Source of the DNA: Naasia aerilata
GTDB taxonomy: Bacteria; Actinomycetota; Actinomycetes; Actinomycetales; Microbacteriaceae
Assembly: GCF_030296595.1 (NCBI RefSeq)
Contig: NZ_AP027731.1
Location: 1 to 64,000 of the forward strand
Direction of reading: 5' to 3'
DNA: 64,000 nucleotides
Within the stretch, counting starts at the first letter, position 1, and each line of letters opens with the position of its first letter. Of this stretch, positions 27,139-35,820 are shown piece by piece. The notes below the pieces were generated by a model, which was not told the DNA's origin, ran no database searches, and worked only from the letters and a program-made list of their open reading frames with translations. The position numbers and the translations under genes were made by a program.

Positions 27139-28070
27139 CAGCTCTTCCTCTCTCGGCCGCTCGTGAGGCCCATCTGGATGAGGGAGATGACGATGATCAG
27201 CACGGTCAGCACGAGCGACAGCGCTGCCCCGTAGCCGAACTGCCCGTAGGCGAAGGTCTGCTTGTAGACCTGCGTGGCCAGCGTCTCCGTCGCGTTGAAC
27301 GGGCCGCCTCCCGTCAGCGCCATGACCTGGTCGAACACGCGGAGGCCCTGGATGAGCATGAGGGTCGACGCGATGACGAACGACGGCCGGATGAGCGGGA
27401 AGACGACGTGCCGGAAACGCTGGAACACGTTCGCGCCGTCGATCGCGGCCGCTTCCTCGAGCTCCTGCGGAACGCCCGCCAGACCCGCGAGGTAGATCAC
27501 CATGACGAGGCCCGTGCTCTGCCACACCATGACGATGAGGATCGTCCAGATGGAGCTGACAGGGTCCGCCAGCCAGGTCCTCTGCCACGACTCGAGCCCG
27601 ACGCTGCCGAGGAACGAGTTGAGCGGGCCCTGGGGCTGGTAGATGAACCGCCAGATGTAGGAGACGGCGAGCGGGCTCAGCACCGTCGGCATGAAGATGA
27701 CCACACGGAGGAAGTAGCGCAGCTTGACGCCGCGGTTCAGGGCGAGCGCCAGGAGCAGACCGAACACGTTGGTGCCGATGAGAAACCCGAAGGCCAGGAA
27801 GAGGGTGTTCAGGATGGCGCCGCGGCCGAGGTCCCCGGAGAAGATCTTCGCGAAGTTGTCGAAGCCGACGAACTGGAAGGCGCCGATGCCCTTCCAGTTC
27901 GTGAAGGCGAAGGTGCCTCCCACGGCGACCGCCACGTAGTGGACGAGGATGGATACGACGAGTGCCGGGATCGCCCACCACCAGGATGCGAACAGCTTGC
28001 TGCCGCGGTCGGGCGCCGATGCCGGCCTTTTCACCCTGGCTGTCGCCGGGGCGGCTGAAGAGATTGCCAC
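27138..28070 (-). CDS. Carbohydrate ABC transporter permease (MsmF/MalF type)
   Basis: A 310-aa permease with a GTG start (V/MAISSAAPATARVKRP). It has about six membrane segments and the EAA-type loop ELEEAAAIDGANVFQRF. It lies 68 bp downstream of the solute-binding protein gene, from which it is separated by a strong stem-loop at 28096-28126, and overlaps the second permease by 4 bp. CUT1-family transporters import di- and oligosaccharides or glycosides; here the cargo is likely a glycoside used by the island. Confidence 0.9.
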   Translation of the reverse strand: MAISSAAPATARVKRPASAPDRGSKLFASWWWAIPALVVSILVHYVAVAVGGTFAFTNWKGIGAFQFVGFDNFAKIFSGDLGRGAILNTLFLAFGFLIGTNVFGLLLALALNRGVKLRYFLRVVIFMPTVLSPLAVSYIWRFIYQPQGPLNSFLGSVGLESWQRTWLADPVSSIWTILIVMVWQSTGLVMVIYLAGLAGVPQELEEAAAIDGANVFQRFRHVVFPLIRPSFVIASTLMLIQGLRVFDQVMALTGGGPFNATETLATQVYKQTFAYGQFGYGAALSLVLTVLIIVISLIQMGLTSGRERKS

Positions 28071-28095
28071 GTTGCGTATCTCCCTCTAGGGGTGA

Positions 28096-28126
28096 GCGGC
28101 ACCGGCGGGAGACCCGCCGGTGCCGC
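28096..28126 (-). terminator. Intra-operon stem-loop between binding-protein and permease genes
   Basis: A 14-base perfect inverted repeat (GCGGCACCGGCGGG and its complement) with a three-base loop. Such elements between a solute-binding protein gene and its permease genes usually cause partial termination or protect the upstream mRNA, so that binding protein exceeds permease. That effect is inferred here. Confidence 0.65.
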
Positions 28127-28138
28127 GGTTGGTGGTGG

Positions 28139-29451
28139 TCAGCCGGCTGCCTGGTCCCAGGCGGCGTCCATCGCCTTGAGAACCGACTCGACGTCCGTCT
28201 GGCCGGTGAGGAGACCCTGGACGCCCGTTCCGAGCGTGTTGTAGATCTCGGGGCTCGGCCACTGCAGGTTACCGAGCGGCTGGTAGTTCTCGTCGCTGAA
28301 GTAGTCGGAGATGAACTGGTACTGATCGGGGAGCTCCGCTCCGGCTCCTGCCCGGATGGACAGGTTGCCGCTCACCTCGGCGAGCGCGTCGGCGTGCTCG
28401 GGCTCAGCGAGCCAGGCCAGGAATGCGAGGCCGGCCTTCTGCTTCGCCTTGTCGGACGACGCGTTGAGCGCGAGCATGTTGCTCGGCGAGGCGAAGAGGT
28501 ACTTCTCGCCCTTGTCGCCGGGGAACGCGGTCGAGACGTACTCGTTGTCCGGGTTGACGCGGCGGAGGTCGCCGATCTGCCCGCCGGGTGCGAACCCGCC
28601 GACGGCGGTGCCGGCCGCGATGGCGGGGACGTTGTCCGCGATGACGCCGGCCTCGGCGCCCTGCTGGAAGCAGCCCTCCTTGTACATCTTGACGATCAGC
28701 TCGAGGGACTCGGTCCAGCCCTTGGTGTCCGCGAAGGTGACGTCGCCCTTCAGGCGCTTCTCATTCCAGTCCGGGTCCTCGGAGTAGACGCGCGTCGCCG
28801 CCAGCTGCAGCGTCGTGAGCCCGTTGTTCGGAACCGTGGAGCCCGCGAGACGCAGGAGGGACTTGCCCGCCTTCTGCGCGACGCCGCACGCGTCCAGAAC
28901 GTCGTCGACCGACTTGAACGGCAGGTCGATGCCGAGCTCCTTGGCGACCGTCAGGTTGTAGTTGTTGGTGACCGGCACGAAGTCGTACGGCTGCGTCCAG
29001 ATCTTGCCGTCGAACTCACCGAGGAACCGTGACTGGTCGGTGTAGAGGTCCTTCGCGACCGTCTTGCTCAGGTCGACGAGGTACCCCGCCTCCGCGAGGG
29101 GAAGGGCCGAGTGCGGGTTGCCCTGGCCGCCCGTGACATAGAACACATCCGGCGCATTGCCGCCCTGGAGCTGTGTGCGCAGCACCTCGCCGTACTGCTC
29201 GTTGGGCACCGGCTCGACGTCGAAGGTGACGTCGGGGTTCTCCTTCGAGTACTGCTGAGCGAGGACCGCGACGGGCGCCTCGGCCGAGCCGGCCTCCACC
29301 GAAAGCCGGAGGGTGACCGGGCCGGAGGGGTTTCGGAACCGGCGGGTTCCTCCGGAGTGGCGGACGAGCAGCCGCCGAGGGCGAGCCCGAGCACGGTTGC
29401 CGCGCCGAGGGCGACGCCGAGCCGACGTCGGTGGTTGAACTGGATGGGCAT
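28139..29451 (-). CDS. Sugar ABC transporter solute-binding lipoprotein
   Basis: About 437 aa after repair, a usual size for family-1 binding proteins. The N-terminus has arginines followed by a hydrophobic stretch and the lipobox LALGGC with C28, so it is a lipid-anchored extracellular protein. The body has NPDVTFDVEPVPNEQYGEVL and NAPDVFYVTGGQG, typical of MsmE/MalE-type proteins. ATG 29451 has AGAAGG six bases upstream. One base is missing near 29326-29331 (CCCC) in the linker after the lipobox. First gene of the transporter/alpha-3/beta-3/MFS operon, with an operator-like site 27 bp upstream. Confidence 0.88.
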
Positions 29452-29477
29452 CGTTGACCTTCTGTGATTGTTAGGAG

Positions 29478-29502
29478 TTACTCGGGTAGGTACCCTTAGG
29501 GG
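29478..29502 (-). promoter_or_regulatory. Operator-like site 5, upstream of the ABC transporter operon
   Basis: Reading on the plus strand, TACTCGGGTAGGTA (29479-29492) matches 13 of 14 bases of site 3 (TACTCCGGTAGGTA). Reading on the minus strand, the longer stretch from CTAAGGGTACC matches site 2 ahead of the regulator gene. It lies just ahead of the binding-protein gene, consistent with control of uptake by the island's regulator. Confidence 0.6.
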
Positions 29503-29550
29503 CAACAGTAACGCGACCTTCCCCGGATGGGAAGTCGTCAGACGGGTGGG

Positions 29551-29919
29551 TCACGCAGCCGTGAGGCGGCGCTCGGTCTCGAAGGCGAAGTCCATGGGCG
29601 AGCCGTCCGGCTTCGTCGGTCCAGGGATGAGGAGGTCCACGTGCACACCAACGGCCACCGACGCCCCCCGCGCCGATGCGTCGAGCACGACCTCGGCCCG
29701 GCGCTGGATGCCCCAGTAGCCGGGATCGTCCTGCAGCGCCCCGAGGTCTCTGCCGTCGACCGAGACCACCTCCACCGGCCTCCCGTCGAGGGTCACGCGA
29801 ACGTCGGCCACCCCGGCCCATGGGAGCGCCCGGTACCACGGGAGACCCACGACAAGGGTGACCTGACGCTCGTCAGCTCGAAGACTGTCCGGCCGGAGTA
29901 CGTACGCCTGGGTGCTCAT
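29551..29919 (-). CDS. Diverged C-glycoside deglycosidase beta-subunit-like protein (beta-4)
   Basis: A 122-aa protein beginning MSTQAYVLRPDSLRADERQ, with LVVGLPWYRALPWAGVADV and RVTLDGRPVEVVSVDGRDL. The WYR...V.D..V.LDG.PV block matches beta-1 (WYRSLPLSSVLDVAVELDG), so I class it as a DUF6379-like beta subunit, though the C-terminus is hard to align. It is divergent from alpha-4, 68 bp away, unlike the co-directional order of the other pairs. The two would form a fourth alpha/beta enzyme. Assignment rests on pattern likeness and position only. Confidence 0.62.
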   Translation of the reverse strand: MSTQAYVLRPDSLRADERQVTLVVGLPWYRALPWAGVADVRVTLDGRPVEVVSVDGRDLGALQDDPGYWGIQRRAEVVLDASARGASVAVGVHVDLLIPGPTKPDGSPMDFAFETERRLTAA

Positions 29920-29987
29920 GCCGTGAACCTAGGCACCCGCAGGAATGAAGTCAAACAAGGATCCGGACCGACGGAAGGACGACCGCG

Positions 29988-31010
29988 ATGACGAACCGCA
30001 CCGACGAGACGCGGTGGGCGACCACGCTCTACTCGTTCACCAACGAGCTCATGAGCGGATCGGCGACCCCCGACGAGCTCGTCGGGGAGGTGGTGGAGAG
30101 CGGGGTCGCGACCGCCGTCGAGGTCGACGGGGCGCAGCATTTCCCCACCTTCCCGGACATCTCGGCCGATGATGCGGCGCGGACCCGTGACGCGTACGCG
30201 CTCGCCGGCGCGACCCCCACGATGCTCGGAATCTATGCCGACATCCGGATCGATCGCCGCGGTCCCCGGTCACCGGACGAGCAGCGCGAGTTCGTCCTCC
30301 GGCAGCTGGAGGCCGCGGCCACGGTCGGCTTCTTCGGCGCTCGGGTCGGGCTGGGTGCTCTCGCGCCGGATCTCGTCGTCTCGCTGGTTCCCGACCTGGA
30401 GCGGCTCGGGGTGCGCCTGCTCGAAGAGGTGCAGGGCGGAGCTCGCCCCGACTCCCCCGCCATCGATCGCCACCGCGAGCTGCGGAGTCGCCTCGGCACC
30501 GACGCGCTCGGCTTCGTCTTCGACTCGAGCCTCGTCATGGCCGGCTTTCCCGTCACCTGGCGGGAAAGCCTTCTCGCCTCCGGCGCCACCGACCGGCTTC
30601 TGGACGCGACGGAGGAGCTCTGGCGCGAAGGCGGCAAGGACGCGTGGTCCCGCGTTCGGGAGCTCGCCGAACCCCACGCGCTGTCATCTGCGGCGCTGCG
30701 CCGGCTGGAGATGCCGTTCCGTCGTTTCGGCTGCTCGTCAGTGGGCGAGTGGGCTGAGTTCCTCGCGGAGACGGACTCCGTGCACCTCAAGTACTGGGAT
30801 CTCGAGGACGACGACGAGCGGGTCAGCGCTCCGACACGAGCGATCCGGAAGACGCTCGCTTCGGCCGGCTACACCGGATACATCTGCAGCGAGTGGGGCG
30901 GTCACGACTGGCTCGAGGCGGACACCAACTCGGCGTTCGACATGACCCGGCGGCACCGCGATCTGTTCGACCCCTGTGCGCCCGTGGTCGAGGAGCACCC
31001 AGCGGGGTGA
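29988..31010 (+). CDS. Diverged C-glycoside deglycosidase alpha-subunit-like protein (alpha-4)
   Basis: A 340-aa TIM-barrel protein with an N-terminus like alpha-1 (TTLYSFTNELMSG against TTLYSFTNEWVSA). Metal ligands appear kept: E147 (LEEVQGG), D179 (FVFDSSLV), H266 (SVHLKYWDLE) and E302 (CSEWGGHDW). The catalytic His found two residues after the first Glu in alpha-1, -2 and -3 is Q149 here. It may therefore catalyse another reaction, such as isomerisation, or need a different base. GGAAGGA gives an RBS eight bases before ATG 29988. It is the last island gene; nusA begins convergently 33 bp away. Confidence 0.72.
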   Translation: MTNRTDETRWATTLYSFTNELMSGSATPDELVGEVVESGVATAVEVDGAQHFPTFPDISADDAARTRDAYALAGATPTMLGIYADIRIDRRGPRSPDEQREFVLRQLEAAATVGFFGARVGLGALAPDLVVSLVPDLERLGVRLLEEVQGGARPDSPAIDRHRELRSRLGTDALGFVFDSSLVMAGFPVTWRESLLASGATDRLLDATEELWREGGKDAWSRVRELAEPHALSSAALRRLEMPFRRFGCSSVGEWAEFLAETDSVHLKYWDLEDDDERVSAPTRAIRKTLASAGYTGYICSEWGGHDWLEADTNSAFDMTRRHRDLFDPCAPVVEEHPAG

Positions 31011-31043
31011 AGGCTCGTCGAGGATCGGCAGTGACAGCTGGAT

Positions 31044-32047
31044 TCAATCCTCGTCGAGGATGCTGTCGGGCTGGATGTCGATCTTCGCGCCCGTCAGCTT
31101 CGCCGCGAGGCGGGCGTTCTGGCCCTCCTTGCCGATCGCCAGCGACAGCTGGTAGTCGGGCACGAGGGCGCGGACGGCCTTGATGCTCTGGTCGATCACG
31201 AACGCGCTCGACACCTTCGCGGGCGACAGCGCGCTCGCGACGAAGGTGGGCAGGTCGTCCGAGTAGTCGACGATGTCGATCTTCTCGCCCCCAGCTCCGC
31301 GCTGACCGCGCGCACGCGCTGGCCGAGCTCGCCGATGCAGGCGCCCTTGGCGTTCACGCCCGGCTCCGTGGCGCGGACCGCGATCTTCGTGCGGTGTCCG
31401 GCCTCGCGAGCGAGGGACACGATCTCGACGACGCCGCTGGCGATCTCCGGCACCTCGAGCGCGAACAGCTTGCGGACGAGAGACGGGTGCGTGCGCGACA
31501 CCGTGATCGACGGGCCCTTCGTGCCCTTCGCGACGCTCGTCACGTAGACGCGGATGCGCTCGCCGTGCGGGTACGTCTCCCCCGGCACCTGCTCCTCCGG
31601 CGGCAGGATCGCCTCGACCGTGCCGAGGTCCACGTGGACCATCCGCGGGTTCGGCCCCTGCTGGATGACGCCGGCGACGATGTCGCCCTCGCGGCCCCGG
31701 AACTCGCCGAGGATCTTGTCGTCGCCGATGTCGCGGAGGCGCTGGTTGATGACCTGCTTGGCGGCGAAGGCGGCGATGCGGCCGAAGTCGCTCGGGCTGT
31801 CCTCGGCCTCGCCGACGACGGCACCCTCCTCGTCGAGCTCCGGCACGTACACGGACACGTGACCGGACTTCCGGTCGATGTGCACGCGGGCGGGCGCCGG
31901 CTCGGTGCTCCCGTGCTTCGGCTCGGGCTTCCCGGTGTGCTTCAGGTAGGCGGTGAGGATCGCCTGTTCGATGATCGCGACGAGCTCCTCGAACGGGATC
32001 TCGCGCTCGCGCTCCATGAGGCGCAGCACGCTGAGGTCGATATCCAC
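31044..32047 (-). CDS. nusA: Transcription termination/antitermination factor NusA
   Basis: About 334 aa after repair. The N-terminus [16 protein letters not shown], the S1 domain with [17 protein letters not shown] and the KH region with [14 protein letters not shown] are characteristic of actinobacterial NusA. The C-terminus reads [19 protein letters not shown]. The start is GTG at 32047-32045. One base is missing near 31288-31293 (GGGGG). NusA binds RNA polymerase and nascent RNA. Neither rimP upstream nor ylxR/infB downstream is present; instead the catabolic island follows the stop. Confidence 0.93.
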
Positions 32048-32181
32048 GGGCCGGTCTCCACTATTCGCGATTGAGGCAGCCCGCATTCCGCGGGTGCCCC
32101 TCTACGCTAGCCGATCCTCACGAGCACTGTCCGGCGACCGCCTCCTGTGCGCTCCGTCAGCGCCGGCGTCGAAGTGGCGGC

Positions 32182-33957
32182 TCAGGAGCGCACGACCGCC
32201 AGGAGCGTCGCAGCCGCGTCGGCGACCGGCAGCGCCGTCCGCTCGCCCGTGCGCCGATCCCACAGCTCCACCTGTCCGTCGACGAGGCCCTTGCCGACGA
32301 TGAGGATGGTGGGCACGCCGAGCAGCTCGGCGTCGCCGAACTTCACGCCCGGCGACACCTTCGGGCGGTCGTCGTAGAGCACCTCGACACCGGTGCTCTC
32401 GAGCTCCGCGGCAATCGCCTCGGCGGCCGTGTACACGGTCTCGTCCTTGCCCGTGGCGACGATGTGCACGTCGAACGGAGCGATCTCCCGGGGCCAGATG
32501 AGGCCGCGCTCGTCCGAGTTGGCCTCCGCGACGAGGGCGAGGTTGCGCGTGACGCCGATGCCGTAGGAGCCCATGGTGACGGTGACGAGCTTCCCGTTGG
32601 GGTCGAGCACCTGCAGGCCGAGGGCCTCGGCGTACTTGCGGCCCAGCTGGAACACGTGGCCGATCTCGGTGCCGCGGTCGAGCGAGACAGGGCCCGAGCC
32701 GTCCGGCGCCGGATCCCCCTCGCGCACCTCGGCGACCTCGGCGGTGCCGTCGGCCACGAAGTCCCGGCCGGCGACGAGACCGAGCACATGCTTCTGGTCC
32801 TCGTTCGCCCCGGTGATCCACGGGGTCCCGTCGACGACGCGCGGGTCGACGAGGTACCGGATGTTGGTCGCCGAATCGAGGCCGAGGACCTGCCCGATGG
32901 GCGACCAGGGGCCGATGTAGCCCTTGACCAGAAGCGGGTGGCGGTCGAAGTCCGCCTCGGTGGCGGCCTCGACCTCCGCGGGCTGGAACGCGACCTCGGC
33001 ACGCTTGAGGTCGACATCGCGGTCGCCGGGCAGGCCGGCGACGACGAGCTCGCGCGTGCCGTCGAGGTGGGTGAGCGCGAGCACGACGTTCTTCAGCGTG
33101 TCCGCGGCCGTCCAGAGGCGGTCGTCGCGGGGCTGCTCCGCGTTCGCCAGGTCGACGAGGGTGGCGATCGTGGGCGTGTTCGGGGAGTCGAAGATCCGCG
33201 CGTCGGGCCGGCCGTCGATGGGCAGCGCGTCCGGGGCGAGGGTCGTGAACGCCTCCACGTTGGCGGTGTACCCGCCGGCCGAGCGGACGAAGGTGTCCTC
33301 CCCGATGGGGGTCGGGTGCAGGAACTCCTCGCTCTTCGACCCGCCCATCGCGCCGGCGTCCGCGGCGACGATGACGTACTCGAGTCCCAGGCGCCGGAAG
33401 ATCCGCTCGTAGGCGGCCCGCTGGGCGGAGTAGCTCGCGTCGAGTCCCTCGTCCGACCAGTCGAAGGAGTAGGCGTCCTTCATGCTGAACTCGCGACCGC
33501 GGAGGAGTCCTGCCCGGGGCCGGGCCTCATCCCGGTACTTGTCCTGGATCTGGTAGATCGTGAGCGGCAGATCCTTGTAGGACGAGTAGAGGTCCTTCAC
33601 GAGCAGCGTGAAGACCTCCTCGTGCGTCGGGGCGAGCAGGTAGTCGGCGCCCTTGCGGTCCTTCAGGCGGAAGATGCCGTCGCCGTACTCCTCCCAGCGC
33701 CCGGTCGCCTCGTAGGGCTCGCGCGGGAGCAGGCCGGGGAACAGCACCTCCTGGGCGCCGACGGAGTCCATCTCCTCGCGGATGACGCGCTCCACCTTGC
33801 TGCGCACGCGGAGGCCCAGCGGCAGCCAGGCGAAGATCCCCGGGGCCTGGCGGCGGATGTACCCCGCACGCACGAGGAGCCGGTGGCTCGTCACCTCGGC
33901 GTCGGCGGGGTCCTCGCGCAGCGTGCGGACGAAGAGCTGGGACAGGCGGGTAGGCAC
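32182..33957 (-). CDS. proS: Prolyl-tRNA synthetase
   Basis: A 591-aa intact class II synthetase of the bacterial long type. It begins [16 protein letters not shown] (GTG start) and has the class II motif region [11 protein letters not shown], an inserted editing-type domain around 225-400, and [16 protein letters not shown] followed by the anticodon-binding C-terminus with [19 protein letters not shown]. It charges tRNA-Pro with proline. It lies between ispG and nusA, as in related actinobacteria. A 134-bp gap separates it from nusA, enough for a separate promoter. Confidence 0.97.
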   Translation of the reverse strand: MPTRLSQLFVRTLREDPADAEVTSHRLLVRAGYIRRQAPGIFAWLPLGLRVRSKVERVIREEMDSVGAQEVLFPGLLPREPYEATGRWEEYGDGIFRLKDRKGADYLLAPTHEEVFTLLVKDLYSSYKDLPLTIYQIQDKYRDEARPRAGLLRGREFSMKDAYSFDWSDEGLDASYSAQRAAYERIFRRLGLEYVIVAADAGAMGGSKSEEFLHPTPIGEDTFVRSAGGYTANVEAFTTLAPDALPIDGRPDARIFDSPNTPTIATLVDLANAEQPRDDRLWTAADTLKNVVLALTHLDGTRELVVAGLPGDRDVDLKRAEVAFQPAEVEAATEADFDRHPLLVKGYIGPWSPIGQVLGLDSATNIRYLVDPRVVDGTPWITGANEDQKHVLGLVAGRDFVADGTAEVAEVREGDPAPDGSGPVSLDRGTEIGHVFQLGRKYAEALGLQVLDPNGKLVTVTMGSYGIGVTRNLALVAEANSDERGLIWPREIAPFDVHIVATGKDETVYTAAEAIAAELESTGVEVLYDDRPKVSPGVKFGDAELLGVPTILIVGKGLVDGQVELWDRRTGERTALPVADAAATLLAVVRS

Positions 33958-34026
33958 CCGACAAATCTAGCGACCGCCCGGATGCGCCCGGTTCCGGGTG
34001 GATCCCGCTGCACGGGCCGATGCGGG

Positions 34027-34075
34027 CATTCCGGGCCGAAGCGGCGGCCCGCTTTGCCCGATCCGGCCCGGAATG
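34027..34075. terminator. Large nested stem-loop between ispG and proS
   Basis: Twelve-base arms CATTCCGGGCCG (34027-34038) and CGGCCCGGAATG (34064-34075) are exact inverted copies. An inner hairpin (AAGCGG with CCGCTT, about 34039-34054) sits in the loop, and further GC pairing with a three-base bulge extends the outer stem. It probably ends ispG transcription or separates ispG and proS mRNAs. Confidence 0.6.
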
Positions 34076-34086
34076 GCGCCCGCAGA

Positions 34087-35236
34087 TCAGGCGGTGATGA
34101 CCTCGGGCTTGCCGAGCGCCGCGTCCGGGCCCATCTCGTCCGCGAGGCGGTTGGCCTCGGCGATGAGGGTCGCGACGATCTCGCTCTCCGGCACGGTCTT
34201 GATGACCTCCCCTTGACGAAGATCTGGCCCTTCCCGTTTCCGGACGCGACCCCGAGGTCGGCCTCGCGGGCCTCCCCGGGCCGTTGACGACGCAGCCCAT
34301 CACCGCGACGCGGAGCGGCACGCTCATGCCCTCGAGTCCGTCGGTGACGGCGTTCGCCAGCGAGTAGACGTCGACCTGGGCGCGGCCGCAGCTCGGGCAG
34401 GAGACGATCTCGAGCTTGCGCTCGCGCAGGTTGAGGGACTGCAGGATCTGCAGGCCGACCTTGACCTCCTCGACGGGAGGCGCGGAGAGGGAGACGCGGA
34501 TCGTGTCGCCGATGCCCTCGGCGAGCAGGATGCCGAAGGCCGTCGCGCTCTTGATCGTGCCCTGGAAGGCCGGGCCCGCCTCGGTCACGCCGAGGTGCAG
34601 CGGCCAGTCGCCCCGCTCGGCGAGGAGGCGATACGCCTTCACCATGATGATGGGGTCGTTGTGCTTGACCGAGATCTTGAAGTCGTGGAAGTCGTGCTCC
34701 TCGAAGAGGCTCGCCTCCCAGACGGCGCTCTCGGCGAGCGCCTCCGGTGTGGCCTTGCCGTACTTCTGCAGGAGGCGGGGGTCCAGCGAGCCGGCGTTGA
34801 CGCCGATGCGGAGGCTGACGCCCGCATCCTTCGCCGCCTTCGCGATGGCGCCGACCTGGTCGTCGAACTTGCGGATGTTGCCCGGGTTGACGCGGACCGC
34901 CGCGCAGCCCGCGTCGATCGCCTGGAACACGTACTTCGGCTGGAAGTGGATGTCCGCGATGACCGGGATCTGGCTCTTCTTGGCGATGATGTGCAGCACG
35001 TCGGCGTCGTCCTGGCTGGGCACGGCGACCCGGACGATGTCGCAGCCCGATGCGGTGAGCTCGGCGATCTGCTGCAGCGTGCCGTTGATGTTGGTCGTCG
35101 CGGTCGTCGTCATCGACTGGACGCTGACCGGGGCGTCGCCGCCCACCAGCACCTTGCCGACGCGAATCTGGCGCGACTTCCTCCGGGGCGCGAGGACCTC
35201 CGGGACCGAGGGCATTCCGAGATTCACTGCAGGCAC
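34087..35236 (-). CDS. ispG: 4-hydroxy-3-methylbut-2-en-1-yl diphosphate synthase (IspG/GcpE)
   Basis: About 383 aa after repair. It makes HMBPP in the non-mevalonate isoprenoid pathway. Visible are the TIM-barrel start [49 protein letters not shown] and the Fe-S ligand cysteines in [11 protein letters not shown] and [10 protein letters not shown]. Two one-base deletions, near 34285 and 34212 (both GGGG), break the last fifth of this otherwise highly conserved gene; repaired it ends KPEVITA. Another pathway gene, dxr, lies at 58109-59188, beyond the polysaccharide and kinase blocks. Confidence 0.95.
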
Positions 35237-35310
35237 GGCGAAAGCCTACGCCGAGGCGGCTGAGGGACGGGCGGGAGCGGCCGCCCGTCGCGCTCGGGCC
35301 ACTCGCGGGA

Positions 35311-35341
35311 AGTCCCGCCTCCCGGGGCGGGAAGCGGGACT
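35311..35341 (-). terminator. Terminator-like hairpin after the SHOCT gene
   Basis: AGTCCCGC (35311-35318) pairs with GCGGGACT (35334-35341), and the loop holds further CCCG/CGGG pairing. It lies 19 bp beyond the stop of the SHOCT-protein gene, between that gene and ispG. Confidence 0.55.
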
Positions 35342-35359
35342 CCTCGGCGACCCGTCGCG

Positions 35360-35683
35360 TCAGGAGCGCGGCGGCGCCTCCCGGTTGGCCCGGAGCACCT
35401 CGAGGCGGGCCCGGTACTCGACCTCGTCGATGTCGCCGTTCGCGAAGCGCTCGGCGAGAGTCGCCTCAGCCGAGCGGGATCCGCCGCCGGCGTGCGGGCC
35501 GCCGTAGCCCCAGCCCGGACCGCCCGCCCAGCCCCGGCGGAACCGGCGGCCGACGAAGGTGAAGAGCAGGACGAAGAAGAGGATCCAGAACAGCGGGATG
35601 AGCAGGAACCACCAGCCGAAGCCGGGGCCCCAGCCCCAGTGGGCCGCCGTGGTGGCTGCGGTGGCGAGAGCGGACGTGAACAT
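35360..35683 (-). CDS. SHOCT-domain small membrane protein
   Basis: A 107-aa protein. ATG 35683 (MFTSALATAATTAAHW) is chosen because AAGGAG sits six bases upstream; a longer reading to 35773 lacks this. It has one strongly hydrophobic segment (FGWWFLLIPLFWILFFVLL) followed by a basic Gly/Arg linker and a C-terminal SHOCT motif (LAERFANGDIDEVEYRARL). Such short proteins are common near two-component genes in actinobacteria. The function is unknown. Confidence 0.8.
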   Translation of the reverse strand: MFTSALATAATTAAHWGWGPGFGWWFLLIPLFWILFFVLLFTFVGRRFRRGWAGGPGWGYGGPHAGGGSRSAEATLAERFANGDIDEVEYRARLEVLRANREAPPRS

Positions 35684-35820
35684 GGAGAACTCCTTCAGAG
35701 CGGGCATCGCCGGGTTCGGCGTGCATTCACCCTCCTCGCCGGGCCGCGGAACCGAATCGGCTGGCAGGAGCAACTCCCGCTACGCCGGAAGGAGCAGTTC
35801 CGGCGCGAGCAGGCCTCCGG

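Noticed and set aside
2011..31010. Reading the alpha genes as plain sugar phosphate isomerases
   Set aside because: The fold name fits, but each lies beside a DUF6379-like gene, and alpha-1 to -3 have the extra His after the first metal Glu. This fits the deglycosidase alpha subunit better than a generic isomerase.
31011..31060. The CTCGTCGAGGAT repeats at the alpha-4/nusA junction as a recombination site or terminator
   Set aside because: The two copies (about 31016 and 31049) are short, GC-rich and partly self-complementary. The second is part of the nusA coding end, and pairing between copies is imperfect.
34200..34300. Programmed frameshifting in ispG
   Set aside because: Two nearby shifts would be needed, with no slippery heptamer or stimulatory structure, and no programmed shift is known for ispG. 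Missing bases in G runs explain both.
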